This document shows, piece after piece, positions 42,208 through 51,433 of a stretch of 64,000 bases of DNA (the stretch's first letter is position 1; every line of letters starts with the position of its first letter). The stretch covers positions 11,717,001 through 11,781,000 of the forward strand of contig NZ_CP130630.1 in assembly GCF_030551255.1 (NCBI RefSeq), in the 5' to 3' direction. The notes under the pieces are model-generated. The model did no database searches and was not told the origin of the DNA. It was given only the letters and a program-made list of their open reading frames with translations. The stretch comes from Streptomyces sp. NL15-2K. GTDB taxonomy: Bacteria > Actinomycetota > Actinomycetes > Streptomycetales > Streptomycetaceae. The position numbers and the translations under genes are program-made.

Positions 42208-43352
42208 AGGCCAAGTGACTTGGCGACGATGACCTTCATGACCTCGCTGGTCCCCGCGTAGATCCGGGTGATGCGCGCGTCGGCGTACAACCGGGCGATC
42301 GGGTACTCCCGTATGTAGCCGTAGCCGCCGAAGAGCTGAAGGCACCGGTCCACGCAGCGGCCCTGCGTCTCGGTGCAGAACAGCTTGACCTTCGCCGCGT
42401 CCGCGCCCGAGAGCCTCCCCTCGACCAGCTCCAGGACCGCGCGGTCGAGCATCGTCTGCGCGGCCTCGATCTCCGTGGCGACCGCGGCCAGTTCGAACTT
42501 GGTGTTCTGGAACGACGCCACGGAGCTGCCGAACACCGTGCGGTCCTTGACGTACGCGAGGGTCGTCTCGAGTGCCGCCCGGGTCTGCGCGACCGATCCG
42601 ACGGCGACGGTCATCCGCTCCTGCGGGAGATTGCGGCCGAGGTAGGAGAACGCCTCACCCTCCTCGCCGAGCCGGTTGGCCACCGGGACCCGCACGTCGT
42701 CGAAGGCGAGCTCGACGGTGTCCTGGACCCTGATGCCGATCTTGTCGAGCTCGCGGCCACGGCTGAAACCGGGCATGCCGTCCTCGACGACGAGCAACGT
42801 CAGGCCCGCCCTGCGGTTGTCCGGAACGGACGCGGTACGGGCCACGACGATCACCAGGTCGGCCAGGAGTCCGCCGGTGATGAACGTCTTGGCGCCGCTC
42901 AGGACGTAGTGGTCGCCGTCCCGTACAGCCGTCGTCCGGATACCGGCCAGGTCGGACCCCGTGCCGGGCTCGGTCATGGCGATGGCGGTCAGGAGCTTGC
43001 CGGCGGCGAGGCCGGGGAACCAGCGGGCGCGCTGCTCCTTGTTCGCGTACGTCAAGAAGTACGGCAGGATGACGTCGAGTTGGGTGCGGACCGTGCCGAG
43101 GGTGACCAGAGCGCGGGCGGCCTCCTCCTGCAGGATCACGTTGTACCGGTAGTCGTCGACGCCCGCGCCTCCGTGCTCCTCGGGGAGCGCGAGGCCCATG
43201 ACACCCAGCTCCCCGAGTCGCTCGAAGACGCCTCGGGGCAGTTGCCCGGCCCGCTCCCACTCCTCGTAGTGCGGGACGACCTCACGCGCGACGAAGTCGC
43301 GTACGAGGCGGCGGAAGGACTCGTGGTCGGCGGTGAAGAGGTCGCGGCGCAC
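42204..43352 (-). CDS. Acyl-CoA dehydrogenase, long-chain type
   Basis: A 382-residue acyl-CoA dehydrogenase with AMTEPGTGSDLAG, YVLSGAKTFITGG and RIYAGTSEVMKVIVAKSLGL. The IYEGT glutamate is Ala, while ALETTLAYVKDRTVFG offers a Glu in the helix-G position used as the base by LCAD and IVD. This supports an LCAD-like enzyme. It is a homodimer/tetramer type, separate from the two-subunit FadE pairs. It lies 15 bases after the thiolase gene. Confidence 0.9.
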   Translation of the reverse strand: MRRDLFTADHESFRRLVRDFVAREVVPHYEEWERAGQLPRGVFERLGELGVMGLALPEEHGGAGVDDYRYNVILQEEAARALVTLGTVRTQLDVILPYFLTYANKEQRARWFPGLAAGKLLTAIAMTEPGTGSDLAGIRTTAVRDGDHYVLSGAKTFITGGLLADLVIVVARTASVPDNRRAGLTLLVVEDGMPGFSRGRELDKIGIRVQDTVELAFDDVRVPVANRLGEEGEAFSYLGRNLPQERMTVAVGSVAQTRAALETTLAYVKDRTVFGSSVASFQNTKFELAAVATEIEAAQTMLDRAVLELVEGRLSGADAAKVKLFCTETQGRCVDRCLQLFGGYGYIREYPIARLYADARITRIYAGTSEVMKVIVAKSLGL

Positions 43353-43367
43353 CCTGATTCCCCTGGT

Positions 43368-44522
43368 TCAGTGGACGAGTTCGACGACGGTGGCGTTGGC
43401 CGTGCCGCCGCCCTCGCACATGGTCTGCAGGCCGTAACGGATCTCGCGGGCCCGCATGTGGTGGATCATCCGGGTCATCAGGACGGCTCCGGAGGCGCCC
43501 AGCGGATGGCCGAGTGCGATCGCGCCGCCGAGCGGATTCATCCGGGCCGGATCGGCGCCGGTCTCCGCGAGCCACGCCAACGGCACGGACGCGAAAGCCT
43601 CGTTGACCTCGTAGACCCCGATGTCGTCGAGCGTGAGTCCGGCCTTGCGCAGCACCTTCTCGGTCGCGGGGATCGGGCCGGTCAGCATCAGTACCGGGTC
43701 GGCTCCGGCGACCGCGCCGGCACGGTAGCGGACCAGCGGGGTCAGCCCGAGCTCGCGGGTCTTCTGCGGGGTGGTGACCAGGAGGGCCGCCGCGCCGTCG
43801 GAGATCTGGGAGGAGTTGCCGGCATGGATGACGCCGTCCTCCTGGAAGACGGGCTTGAGGCCCGCGAGCGTCTGGGGGCTGGTGCCCCGCCGTACACCCT
43901 CGTCGGTCCGCAGCGCGGGCGTCTTCGAGCCGTCCGCGCCCACGGGGGCGAGCTGAGTGTCGAACGCCCCCGAGTCCTGAGCCGCTGCCGCCAACTCGTG
44001 CGACAGAGAGGCGAACGCGTCGAGTCGGGTCCGCGAGAATCCCCACTTCTGCGCGATCTTCTCGGCGGAGACTCCTTGATTGAACGAGAAGTTGTCGTAG
44101 CGGGCCAGGACACTGGGTGCGTACGGAACACCGCCCGTCCTCGCCGCGCCGAGCGGTACCCGGCTCATCGTTTCCACTCCGCCCGCCACCACCATCTCGT
44201 ACTGGCCCGACAGCACGGCCTGAGCGGCGAAGTCGAGGGCCTGCTGGCTCGAACCGCACGCCCGGTTCACCGTCGTCGCCGGAACGGACTCCGGCCACCC
44301 GGCGGCAAGAAGCGCGTACCGCCCGATGTTCCCCGACTGGTCGCCGACCTGCGACACGCAACCCCACACCACGTCCTCCACGGCGGCCGGGTCGATGCCG
44401 GTGCGTGCGACGAGGGCGTTGAGCACATGGGCCGACAGGTCGCCGGGGTGCATCCCGGCCAGGGCGCCGTTCCGTTTGCCGACGGGGGTGCGGACCGCTT
44501 CCACGATGACGGCTTCACGCAT
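43368..44522 (-). CDS. Acetyl-CoA acetyltransferase (thiolase)
   Basis: A 384-residue thiolase with Cys89 (NRACGSSQQA), His339 (GHPLGASG) and Cys369 (CEGGGTANA), plus NEAFASVP. It would carry out the last cleavage of a beta-oxidation round, or condensation. The ATG at 44522 overlaps the end of the hydratase gene; the GTG at 44525 is an equal alternative. Its order hydratase-thiolase-dehydrogenase-SDR completes one beta-oxidation set within the operon. Confidence 0.92.
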   Translation of the reverse strand: MREAVIVEAVRTPVGKRNGALAGMHPGDLSAHVLNALVARTGIDPAAVEDVVWGCVSQVGDQSGNIGRYALLAAGWPESVPATTVNRACGSSQQALDFAAQAVLSGQYEMVVAGGVETMSRVPLGAARTGGVPYAPSVLARYDNFSFNQGVSAEKIAQKWGFSRTRLDAFASLSHELAAAAQDSGAFDTQLAPVGADGSKTPALRTDEGVRRGTSPQTLAGLKPVFQEDGVIHAGNSSQISDGAAALLVTTPQKTRELGLTPLVRYRAGAVAGADPVLMLTGPIPATEKVLRKAGLTLDDIGVYEVNEAFASVPLAWLAETGADPARMNPLGGAIALGHPLGASGAVLMTRMIHHMRAREIRYGLQTMCEGGGTANATVVELVH

Positions 44523-45357
44523 CACTGTTCGCTGTCTCCTCGGTGGCGGGGCCGGACAGGGTGTTCACGGGCACCGCCCAGGTGCCGGTGAAGTGGGCGT
44601 CGCGCCCTTGCGCGAAGGCCGCGTACGCCTCGGCCGCGTCGCTCGTGGCGAAGTTGACGGCCTGAGCGCGGGCCTCGTTCGCGAGTGCGTCCCGCAGTGT
44701 GCGATCCGCTCCCTCGTTGAGCAGTGCCTTGCTCTGGGCCAGGGCCACGGGCGGGCCGCCGACGAGGCGGGCGCACAGGTCGTCCGTGAAGGCGTCGACC
44801 TCCGCGTCGGGCACCACCCAGGTCACCAGATGCAACGCCCTGGCCTGTTCGGCGTCGAGGGTCTCGGCGAGCAGAGCGAGACGCTTGGCCTGCTGCAGCC
44901 CTACGAGCCTGGGCAGCAGCCAGGAGCCGCCCAGGTCGAGCGAGAGTCCGCGCCGCGCGAAGATCTGCGAGAACGTGGCCGTCGGCGTGGCCACCACCAG
45001 ATCGCAGCCCAGCGCGAGATTCCACCCCGCGCCGACCGCCACACCGGTGACCTTGGCGACGGTCGGCACGGGAAGTTCGTGCAGGAGCAGGGCCACCTCG
45101 CTCAGGGTGCGCATGCGATACGCCGGGTGTTCGGCACGCGGGCCACCGGAGATGTCGGCCCCGGAGCAGAACGCGCCGCCCGCACCTGTGATGACGAGGG
45201 CACGTACGTCACGGTCCTCGCCCGCCTTCGTGAGCGCGTCCCGCAGGGCCCGCCACAGCCTGTCGTCGAGCGCGTTCCTGCGGTGCGGCCGATTGAGGAC
45301 GAGGGTGCGCACACCTTGTCCGTCGTCGTGGGAGAGGAGAACCTCGTTGTCGCTCAT
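44515..45357 (-). CDS. Enoyl-CoA hydratase/isomerase
   Basis: A 280-residue crotonase: NRPHRRNALDDRLWRAL, the oxyanion-hole residues in GAGGAFCSGADISG, and GVAVGAGWNLALGCDLVVAT. RRGLSLDLGGSWLLPRLVG occupies the active-site loop; Asp replaces one of the two Glu of classical hydratases, so isomerase or hydrolase activity is possible. It ends overlapping the thiolase start, and its ATG overlaps the CoA-transferase stop. Confidence 0.9.
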   Translation of the reverse strand: MSDNEVLLSHDDGQGVRTLVLNRPHRRNALDDRLWRALRDALTKAGEDRDVRALVITGAGGAFCSGADISGGPRAEHPAYRMRTLSEVALLLHELPVPTVAKVTGVAVGAGWNLALGCDLVVATPTATFSQIFARRGLSLDLGGSWLLPRLVGLQQAKRLALLAETLDAEQARALHLVTWVVPDAEVDAFTDDLCARLVGGPPVALAQSKALLNEGADRTLRDALANEARAQAVNFATSDAAEAYAAFAQGRDAHFTGTWAVPVNTLSGPATEETANSDA

Positions 45358-46697
45358 CGTTGCTCGCTTCCGGCCGGCGCGGAAACGTCCGGGGCAGCGG
45401 CAGTCGCGGCCCGCACACCTACTGATGTATCGGGAGAGGTCAACTCGTCCTCGGTGAAGCCGAGTTCGTGCAACAACGCCTCGGTGTGCTCACCCAGGGC
45501 AGGCACATCTCCCATGGGCGCGACACGTCCTCGCAGCACGGGAGGCGGCAGCAGCGCCGGACTGGGCCCGCCCGGCGTGCCGATCTCGCGCCAGCGGTCG
45601 CGGGCGGCCAGCTGGGGATGGGCCAGGACCTCGCTGGGCTTGTTGAGCTTCGCGTTTCCGATGCCGGCCGCGTCGGCGGCCGCCTGGATGACGCCGAGCG
45701 TCCGCTCCGCACACCACCGCGCGATCTCTCCGTCCAGCCACTCCCGTTCGGCGACCCGGCCGGCCGTCGTGGACAGTCGGTCGTCGTCCGCCAGGTCCGG
45801 CCGGCCGAGGAGATCACGGGCGTAGCGCTGCCACTCGCGGTCGTTCGTGGTGCCGAGCACCACCGTGTGACCGTCGGCGGTGAGGTACGCCCCGTACGGC
45901 GCCACGGCAGGCGAACCCATGCCGACGGGCTTCTGGTCGATGCCGGTGTGCCGGGTGTACGTGAGCGCGTAGCCCATCAGCTCCGTCACCGTGTCGAACA
46001 TGCTCACTGAGGCTGAGGCTGAGGCTGAGGCTGAGGCTGAGGCTGAGGCTGAGGCTGAGGCTGAGGCGGAGGCGGAGGCGGAGGCGGAGGCGGAGACGGA
46101 GGTCGGGCCGGGGGAGCGCCCCCGGCCGGTCCGCCCCCGCTCGGCAAGGAGCGCCGTGATCGTCAACGCCGCGTACAGGCCGGTGCACACGTCCGCCATC
46201 GGCGGCCCGGGCTTGGCCGGTGCGCCCGGCAGGCCCGTGATGGCGCACGCGCCCGCCTCGGCCTGGACGAGCATGTCGTAGGCGCGTTTGTGGGAGAGCG
46301 GTCCACCGGGCCCGTAACCGTCGATCTCCATGGTGATGAGGTCGGGGTGACGTGCCGCCAGGTCGTCGGCCGTGATGCCGATTTTGGCGGCGGACCCGGG
46401 TGCGAGGTTCGATACGAACACGTCCGCCCGGTCGAGCAGCCGGTGGAGGACGTTCATCCCCTGCGGGGACTTCAGATCGAGGACGACCGACTCCTTGCCC
46501 CGGTTCACCCACACGAAGTGGGCGGCGAGGCCGTGCACCACGTCGTCGTAGTGGCGGGTGAAGTCGCCGCCGTCCGGTCCCTCCACCTTGATGATCCGGG
46601 CACCGAGATCGCCGAGCGCCCGCGTGCACAACGGGGCCGAGACGGCCTGCTCCACCGCGACCACGGTGACACCGGCCAAGGGTCCTTCCGCCGTCAC
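45354..46697 (-). CDS. CaiB/BaiF CoA-transferase with an Ala-Ser repeat insertion
   Basis: A 447-residue family III CoA-transferase that moves CoA between acids. LAGVTVVAVEQAVSAPLCTRALGDLGARIIKVE is the N-terminal motif, and the catalytic Asp169 lies in PPMADVCTG. After GRTGRG, where relatives have a short Q-H-V-D-V strand, the chain carries TSVS, fourteen Ala-Ser pairs and VSMF (199-234), encoded by a hexanucleotide tract. The insertion is in frame and the protein continues normally to SMFDTVTELMG. GTG 46697 overlaps the ligase stop (GTGA). Whether the tract affects folding is unknown. Confidence 0.9.
   Translation of the reverse strand: MTAEGPLAGVTVVAVEQAVSAPLCTRALGDLGARIIKVEGPDGGDFTRHYDDVVHGLAAHFVWVNRGKESVVLDLKSPQGMNVLHRLLDRADVFVSNLAPGSAAKIGITADDLAARHPDLITMEIDGYGPGGPLSHKRAYDMLVQAEAGACAITGLPGAPAKPGPPMADVCTGLYAALTITALLAERGRTGRGRSPGPTSVSASASASASASASASASASASASASASASVSMFDTVTELMGYALTYTRHTGIDQKPVGMGSPAVAPYGAYLTADGHTVVLGTTNDREWQRYARDLLGRPDLADDDRLSTTAGRVAEREWLDGEIARWCAERTLGVIQAAADAAGIGNAKLNKPSEVLAHPQLAARDRWREIGTPGGPSPALLPPPVLRGRVAPMGDVPALGEHTEALLHELGFTEDELTSPDTSVGVRAATAAAPDVSAPAGSEQR
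46008..46103. repeat. Hexanucleotide microsatellite inside the CoA-transferase gene
   Basis: Sixteen consecutive hexamers on the plus strand: ten TGAGGC (46008-46067), four GGAGGC (46068-46091), then GGAGAC and GGAGGT. The minus-strand reading gives alternating Ala and Ser. Exact identity of the ten TGAGGC units suggests recent slippage; unit changes never break the frame. It is the longest pure tract in the window. Confidence 0.97.
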
Positions 46698-48277
46698 ACG
46701 CCCTCCCTGAACCACGCCCGCAGCTCGTCCTTGAGCACCTTGCGGCTCGCGTTGCGCGGCAGCTCGTCGACGATGCGGACGTGGCGCGGCACCTTGAAGT
46801 TGGCCATGTTCGCGCGAGACCAGGCGACGATGTCCGCCTCGGAGGCCTGTTGATCCGGCCGCGGGACCACGTAGGCGCAGCCGACCTCGCCGAGCCGTTC
46901 TTCGGGCACGCCGATCACTGCGGCCTCGGCGACCGACGGACAGCCCAGGAGCAGTCGTTCGATCTCCGCCGGGTAGGCGTTGAACCCGCCGACGATGTAC
47001 ATGTCCTTCTTGCGGTCGACGACCGACAGGTTGCCGTCGGCGTCGAGCACTCCTACATCGCCGGTGCGCAGCCAGCCGTCCGCACTGATCGCGGCGGCCG
47101 TGGCCTCTGGTTCTTCCCAGTAGCCGCGGGTGACGTTGTAGCCATGCACCTGGATCTCGCCCGCCTCCCCGGGAGGCAGGACGCGTTCCTGGCCGTCGAC
47201 GATGCGAACCTCCACGTCGGGAACCGGGCGGCCGGTGGTGCGGGCCACGGTCTCGGGCCCGTCGCCGAGCCGGGTGGTGGTCGCCAGGGCCGTCGACTCG
47301 GTCAGTCCGTACGCGCTCATCACGATGTCGAACGACAACTCGTCCTTCATGGCGTGGATGAGCTGCTCCGGGATCGTGGTCCCACCGGTCATGGACACGC
47401 GCAGCGACGAGGTGTCGTAGTGGGAGCGGCTCGGCAGATCGATCAGGTCCTGGAAGATGGTGGGCGGTCCGAGCAGGATGCTGACCTTCTCCCGGTCGAT
47501 GATCTCCAGGGCCCGGCCCGCGTCGAAGACCGGCATGGGAATGACGGTCACCCCATGCAGGAAGGACGCCAGCCAGCCCGCTTTGTAGCCGAAGCAGTGG
47601 AAGAACGGCGGGATGACGAGGAAGGTGTCCGACGGGCGGAAGGTGTACTCCCGAGCCATCCAGCCGTACGCGCGCAACGACTGCTCGTGGGTGAGGATCA
47701 CCCCCTTGGGATGGCCCGTGGTCCCGGAAGTGAACATCACGTCGGACACGTCCTGCGGCGTCACCCTGTCGATCGATGCGTGCGCCGCGCCTTCGGTGAC
47801 GGCCGCACCGTGGGCCAGGAAGTCCGGCCACGCCAGATCGGCCTCGCCACGGGGTCCCAGGATCGAGACGCTCGTGCGAAGGGCGGGCAACTCCGGATCG
47901 TGCTTGCGCAGTTCAGCGACGTAGTCCGTGCCGAGGAACGGCGATGCGAACAGGGCCTTCGCACCTGACTTCCGCAGGATGTACGCGAGTTCGGCGGCCT
48001 TGAAGCGCGTGTTGAGCGGGACGACGATGCCGCCCGCCCCCTGCACGCCCAGGGCGGCGGCGATCCACTCCGCCGAGTTGGGGGCGCAGATTCCCACCCG
48101 GTCGCCGGGCCCGATGCCGAGCGCGAGCGCGGCTCGGACGGCCCGCGTCATCTGCCGCTCCAACTCGCCGAAGCTCCAGCGGACCTTGCCGTCGACGACG
48201 GCCGGTGCGTCGTCGAAGCGCTCGGCCGCGCGCCGTATGGCGTTCGGGATGCTGAGGTATTCCTGGTCGTATCGCAA
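46694..48277 (-). CDS. Acyl-CoA ligase, FadD3-like
   Basis: A 527-residue ANL-family ligase. MFTSGTTGHPKGVILTHEQ is the P-loop, FFHCFGYKAGWLASFLHGVTVIPMPVFDA and YGLTESTALATTTRLGD line the acid pocket, and GWLRTGDVGVLDADG leads to the catalytic Lys in PRNASRKVLKDELR. The overall pattern resembles FadD3, which activates the HIP acid of steroid C/D rings in Mycobacterium and Rhodococcus. That resemblance hints at alicyclic acids, but the substrate is not proven. It is fourth in the operon, 57 bases after the acyl-CoA dehydrogenase gene. Confidence 0.9.
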   Translation of the reverse strand: MRYDQEYLSIPNAIRRAAERFDDAPAVVDGKVRWSFGELERQMTRAVRAALALGIGPGDRVGICAPNSAEWIAAALGVQGAGGIVVPLNTRFKAAELAYILRKSGAKALFASPFLGTDYVAELRKHDPELPALRTSVSILGPRGEADLAWPDFLAHGAAVTEGAAHASIDRVTPQDVSDVMFTSGTTGHPKGVILTHEQSLRAYGWMAREYTFRPSDTFLVIPPFFHCFGYKAGWLASFLHGVTVIPMPVFDAGRALEIIDREKVSILLGPPTIFQDLIDLPSRSHYDTSSLRVSMTGGTTIPEQLIHAMKDELSFDIVMSAYGLTESTALATTTRLGDGPETVARTTGRPVPDVEVRIVDGQERVLPPGEAGEIQVHGYNVTRGYWEEPEATAAAISADGWLRTGDVGVLDADGNLSVVDRKKDMYIVGGFNAYPAEIERLLLGCPSVAEAAVIGVPEERLGEVGCAYVVPRPDQQASEADIVAWSRANMANFKVPRHVRIVDELPRNASRKVLKDELRAWFREGV

Positions 48278-48333
48278 TGACGGGCTCCGTTCGGGCGCTG
48301 CTCACATCTCGACGGGCGTGCGGAGGCGGCGGC

Positions 48334-49485
48334 TCAGGACGCCGACGGCAGGTGCAGGAGACGCTTGGCGATGATGTTGCGCTGGATCTGCGACGTGCCG
48401 CCGTACACCGACGCGGCCCGGGAGTAGAGGTATTCGCCGTACACCGCCCCGCCGTCCCGGTGGAGCTCCTCCGGCAGGACCGCGAGCGCCGTCTCGTACA
48501 GCCGCTGCTCGGCACGCGTCATCAGCAGCTTGTCGACCGACGACTCGGGGCCCGCGGGCCGCCCGGCGAGGCGTTCGGCCGTGCGGCGGCGTGTGTGCGC
48601 GACGAGCACCTGGTAGTCGACGACACACCGCCCGACGGCTGACACCAGCCCGTCCGGCAACGCGTCAGGGTGCTCGCGCAGTTGTCGGCGCAGCCGCTCC
48701 AACAGCAGCCCGTACTTGGACAGATGGCCGGTGTCGAGGGCGTTGCGCTCGTAGTTGACGGTGGTCATGGCCAGCGGCCAGCCATCGCCCTCCGCGCCGA
48801 TGCGCTCGTCCACGGCCACTCGGACGTCGTCGAGGAACAGCTCGCAGAACTCGTCGTCCCCATTGGCCGCGCGGAGCGGCCGCACGGTCACGCCGGCTCG
48901 GTTCAGCGGCAGGGCGAACGCCGTGATCGAGGAGTGCGCGGGCGCGGCACGGTCGGTGCGGGCGAGGAGGAGACAGTAGTCGGAGTACTGGGCGTAACTC
49001 GTCCACAGCTTCTGGCCGTTGATGAGATAGTGTCCGCCGTCCGGGCTCCGCCGCGCATACGTGCTCATGCCCGCCAGGTCCGATCCCGCGCCGGGCTCGC
49101 TGAAGCCCTGGCACCACACGTCGTCGCCGGACAGCATGCGGGGCAGCAGCCGGGCTCGCTGGTCCTCCGAGCAGAACTCCAGCAGCGCGTGGGCGAGATA
49201 GCCGATCCTGGGCACGCCGGGCGCGCGGCATGCGCCGAGTTCGTCACTGACCGCCACCTGGTGGAGCGCGGTGAGGCCGCGGCCGCCGTAGCGCTCGGGG
49301 ACATCGAGACCGACCCAGCCGCCCGAGTGGAGCTGCCGGTGCCACCGGTGCAGGAACTCGGCCATGGGTTCGCCGTTCCGCCGGCGCGGGAGCGGGTGCT
49401 CCGTGAGCCAGGCCCGCAGCTCGCGGCGCAGCATGTCCAGGTCGGCGGGATCACCGAAATCCAGCGGGACGTCATGGTCGGTCAC
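48334..49485 (-). CDS. Acyl-CoA dehydrogenase, full-length subunit of a heteromeric pair
   Basis: A 383-residue acyl-CoA dehydrogenase with GFSEPGAGSDLAGMSTYA, YLINGQKLWTSYAQYSDYC and SVYGGTSQIQRNIIAKRLL. The close relation to the protein at 15043-16182 is plain from YLYSRAAxxYGGT and SSVDKxLxxxAEQxL. It partners the shorter subunit encoded just upstream; the GTG at 49485 overlaps that stop. The enzyme introduces a double bond into an acyl-CoA, probably a bulky or ring-bearing one, by analogy with steroid FadE pairs. Confidence 0.88.
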   Translation of the reverse strand: MTDHDVPLDFGDPADLDMLRRELRAWLTEHPLPRRRNGEPMAEFLHRWHRQLHSGGWVGLDVPERYGGRGLTALHQVAVSDELGACRAPGVPRIGYLAHALLEFCSEDQRARLLPRMLSGDDVWCQGFSEPGAGSDLAGMSTYARRSPDGGHYLINGQKLWTSYAQYSDYCLLLARTDRAAPAHSSITAFALPLNRAGVTVRPLRAANGDDEFCELFLDDVRVAVDERIGAEGDGWPLAMTTVNYERNALDTGHLSKYGLLLERLRRQLREHPDALPDGLVSAVGRCVVDYQVLVAHTRRRTAERLAGRPAGPESSVDKLLMTRAEQRLYETALAVLPEELHRDGGAVYGEYLYSRAASVYGGTSQIQRNIIAKRLLHLPSAS

Positions 49486-50483
49486 GATGCCTCCACCACA
49501 TGAGGCCCGGACGGCGGCAGCGCGAGGGCGGTGAGCAGGTCCGCGGTGCCCGTCAGCACGGTGGCGCCGACCCGGACCCTGCGCAGGTAGAGGTGCGCCA
49601 TGTGTTCCCACGTCTGGGCGATGCCGCCGAACACCTGCATCCCCGCGTACACGGCCTCCACGGCGGACACGTCGACCTCGGCCTTGGCCACCCGGGCGGC
49701 GGCCAGGGCGGTGTCGGGGGCGGCGTGGTCGAGACACCAGGCCGCGTAGCGCGTGGCGCTCGCGCAGGCCTCCACGGCCACGGTGGCGTCGGCGAGCAGA
49801 TGCCGCACCGCCTGGAAGGAGCCGATGGGTCGTCCGTACTGGCTGCGGTCGCGGGCGTAAGCCGTGCTCTGCTCGACGAACGAAGCGGCGGCGCCCACGA
49901 GTTCACTGCTCACCATCACCAACGCCCAGGCCCGCCAGGCCTGTAACTGCTCGGGAACGAGCCGCCCGAGTACGGAGTCGGGGGTCCCCGGATGTGCCTC
50001 GCGGACCACGCGCAGCAGATCCGTGGTGGGAGCAGGACCGCCGAGTTCCAGCGCCCGCACGGTGCCGTCGTCTCCGATCCACAGCGCGCTCTCGGCCCCC
50101 TCGGCGTCCCAGGCCACGTGATCCGCGTCGCTGTACCGGCCGGTGAAGCGCAGGTCACGCGTGAGGGCCACGGTGGGCCGGCTCTCGTACGGTGCATGGC
50201 GCCCGGTGACCGCCAGCAGCCGCAGCACCTCCGGGGCCAGGAGCACGGTCCCCAGGAACGAGGTGGCCAGCGGCTGCCGTCCGTACTCCTCGGCGAGCAG
50301 CGCGCACTCCTGAGCGGAGGCCAACGGTGGGGTGGACCGCCGGAGTTCGCCGAGGCCGAGCCCGTCGAGCGACTTCTGGGCAGTGGTCCGCTCCGCCTGC
50401 CCGACCTCCGCCGTGTCGCATCGATGGTCGGCGGCGAAGGCGCGCAAGGCCTCCCGGACCAGCCGGAACTCCTCCGCCTCCAT
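49482..50483 (-). CDS. Acyl-CoA dehydrogenase, short subunit of a heteromeric pair
   Basis: A 333-residue protein with the acyl-CoA dehydrogenase C-terminal domain: DRSQYGRPIGSFQAVRHLLADATVAVEA, then YAGMQVFGGIAQTWEHMAHLYLRRV. The N-terminal half is degenerate and lacks the EPGxGSD flavin segment. This matches the non-catalytic subunit of two-chain FadE enzymes. It lies between the hydratase and the full-length subunit with a GTGA junction. Confidence 0.85.
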   Translation of the reverse strand: MEAEEFRLVREALRAFAADHRCDTAEVGQAERTTAQKSLDGLGLGELRRSTPPLASAQECALLAEEYGRQPLATSFLGTVLLAPEVLRLLAVTGRHAPYESRPTVALTRDLRFTGRYSDADHVAWDAEGAESALWIGDDGTVRALELGGPAPTTDLLRVVREAHPGTPDSVLGRLVPEQLQAWRAWALVMVSSELVGAAASFVEQSTAYARDRSQYGRPIGSFQAVRHLLADATVAVEACASATRYAAWCLDHAAPDTALAAARVAKAEVDVSAVEAVYAGMQVFGGIAQTWEHMAHLYLRRVRVGATVLTGTADLLTALALPPSGPHVVEAS

Positions 50484-50486
50484 GCC

Positions 50487-51293
50487 TCACACCTCCTGAC
50501 TGCCGGAAGTGCGGCTCCGTGCCCCGCCGTTCGCGAGCGAGGTGACGATACGCAGGTAATCGGGGCTGGTCATGGTGGACTCCTCCGCCATCAGCGCCGC
50601 CTCCATGCCGCCGCGCGACACCTGCTCCATGACCACCGCGAGGGCCGCCTTGGTGGCGCGCAGCGCCTGTGCGGGCTGGGCCGCGAGCCGGTGGGCCAGG
50701 GCGAGCGCCTGGTCCCTCAGTTCGGCGGTGGCGACGACACGGTTGGCGAGCCCGAGTTCCACCGCCAGCGGTGCAGGAATACGGTCCCCGGTGAAGAGGT
50801 ACTCCTTGGCGCGCAACAGGCTGGTGAGCAGCGGCCACAGCGTGACCCCGCCGTCTCCGGCCACGAGCCCGACGGAGACGTGGGGGTCGCAGAGATACGC
50901 GTCGTCGGCCATCAGGACGAGGTCACAGCCCAGAGCGAGCGAACAACCCAGCCCCACGGCGGGCCCGTTGACCGCCGCGACGACCGGCAACGGGAAGCGG
51001 ATCATCGCGGTCTGGATGGCCCGGTCGAGCCGGATCGAACGCTCACGCAGAGCCGGATCGCCGTGGTGGCGCAGCAGGTGTCCGAAGTCCCCGCCCGCAC
51101 TGAACGCGCGCCCCGCACCCGTGAGCACCACGGCCCTTGCCTGCTCGTCCGCCGCGATCTCGTCCCAGACCTCGGCGAGGCGCCGGTGCAACTCCGCGGA
51201 CACGCCGTTGAGTTGCTCCGGCCGGCAGAGCGTGACGATGCGTACGTCTCCGTCGGCGGAAACAGTCAGGACGGGGCTTTCCTCGCCACCCAT
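50487..51293 (-). CDS. Enoyl-CoA hydratase, first gene of a nine-gene operon
   Basis: A 268-residue crotonase. CRPEQLNGVSAELHRRL, the oxyanion hole GAGRAFSAGGDFGH and GPAVGLGCSLALGCDLVLMADD are present, and SVGLVAGDGGVTLWPLL holds the active-site loop with Asp in place of the second Glu. GAGGAGG precedes ATG 51293. The promoter region upstream has a TTGACA -35 element and the GAGAAT palindrome. It starts the operon that runs to 41416. Confidence 0.92.
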   Translation of the reverse strand: MGGEESPVLTVSADGDVRIVTLCRPEQLNGVSAELHRRLAEVWDEIAADEQARAVVLTGAGRAFSAGGDFGHLLRHHGDPALRERSIRLDRAIQTAMIRFPLPVVAAVNGPAVGLGCSLALGCDLVLMADDAYLCDPHVSVGLVAGDGGVTLWPLLTSLLRAKEYLFTGDRIPAPLAVELGLANRVVATAELRDQALALAHRLAAQPAQALRATKAALAVVMEQVSRGGMEAALMAEESTMTSPDYLRIVTSLANGGARSRTSGSQEV

Positions 51294-51352
51294 GGAACCT
51301 CCTCGTAGGAAGGCACGCGAGGGTCACAGAGCGGCTGCGACCCGCGCCGCTC

Positions 51353-51382
51353 ACGCTAAAGGTCAGGCCGAAGAGGTGTCAA
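51353..51382 (-). promoter_or_regulatory. Promoter of the nine-gene beta-oxidation operon
   Basis: On the minus strand, TTGACA (51382-51377), an 18-base spacer and TAGCGT (51358-51353) form a good sigma-70-type promoter about 60 bases before the hydratase ATG at 51293. The spacer contains TTCGGCCTGACCTTT, also found at 54303-54317. Confidence 0.6.
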
Positions 51383-51398
51383 TGCTCTTACCGATCTA

Positions 51399-51415
51399 CG
51401 AGAATGTTATTCTCG
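51399..51415. promoter_or_regulatory. Perfect palindrome CGAGAAT-GTT-ATTCTCG upstream of the operon promoter
   Basis: A 17-base perfect palindrome located 16 bases upstream of the -35 element of the beta-oxidation operon and 18 bases downstream of the GntR gene stop. It is the best copy of the motif found at 2566 and 16602. Upstream placement would suit an activator or a looping repressor. Confidence 0.65.
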
Positions 51416-51433
51416 AAAATGAAGGTTGAGATT

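Noticed and set aside
46008..46103. The hexanucleotide tract as a possible CRISPR array or as a Glu-Ala coding gene on the plus strand
   Set aside because: There are no spacers, and the plus-strand frame is short and unsupported; the minus frame is an intact CoA-transferase.
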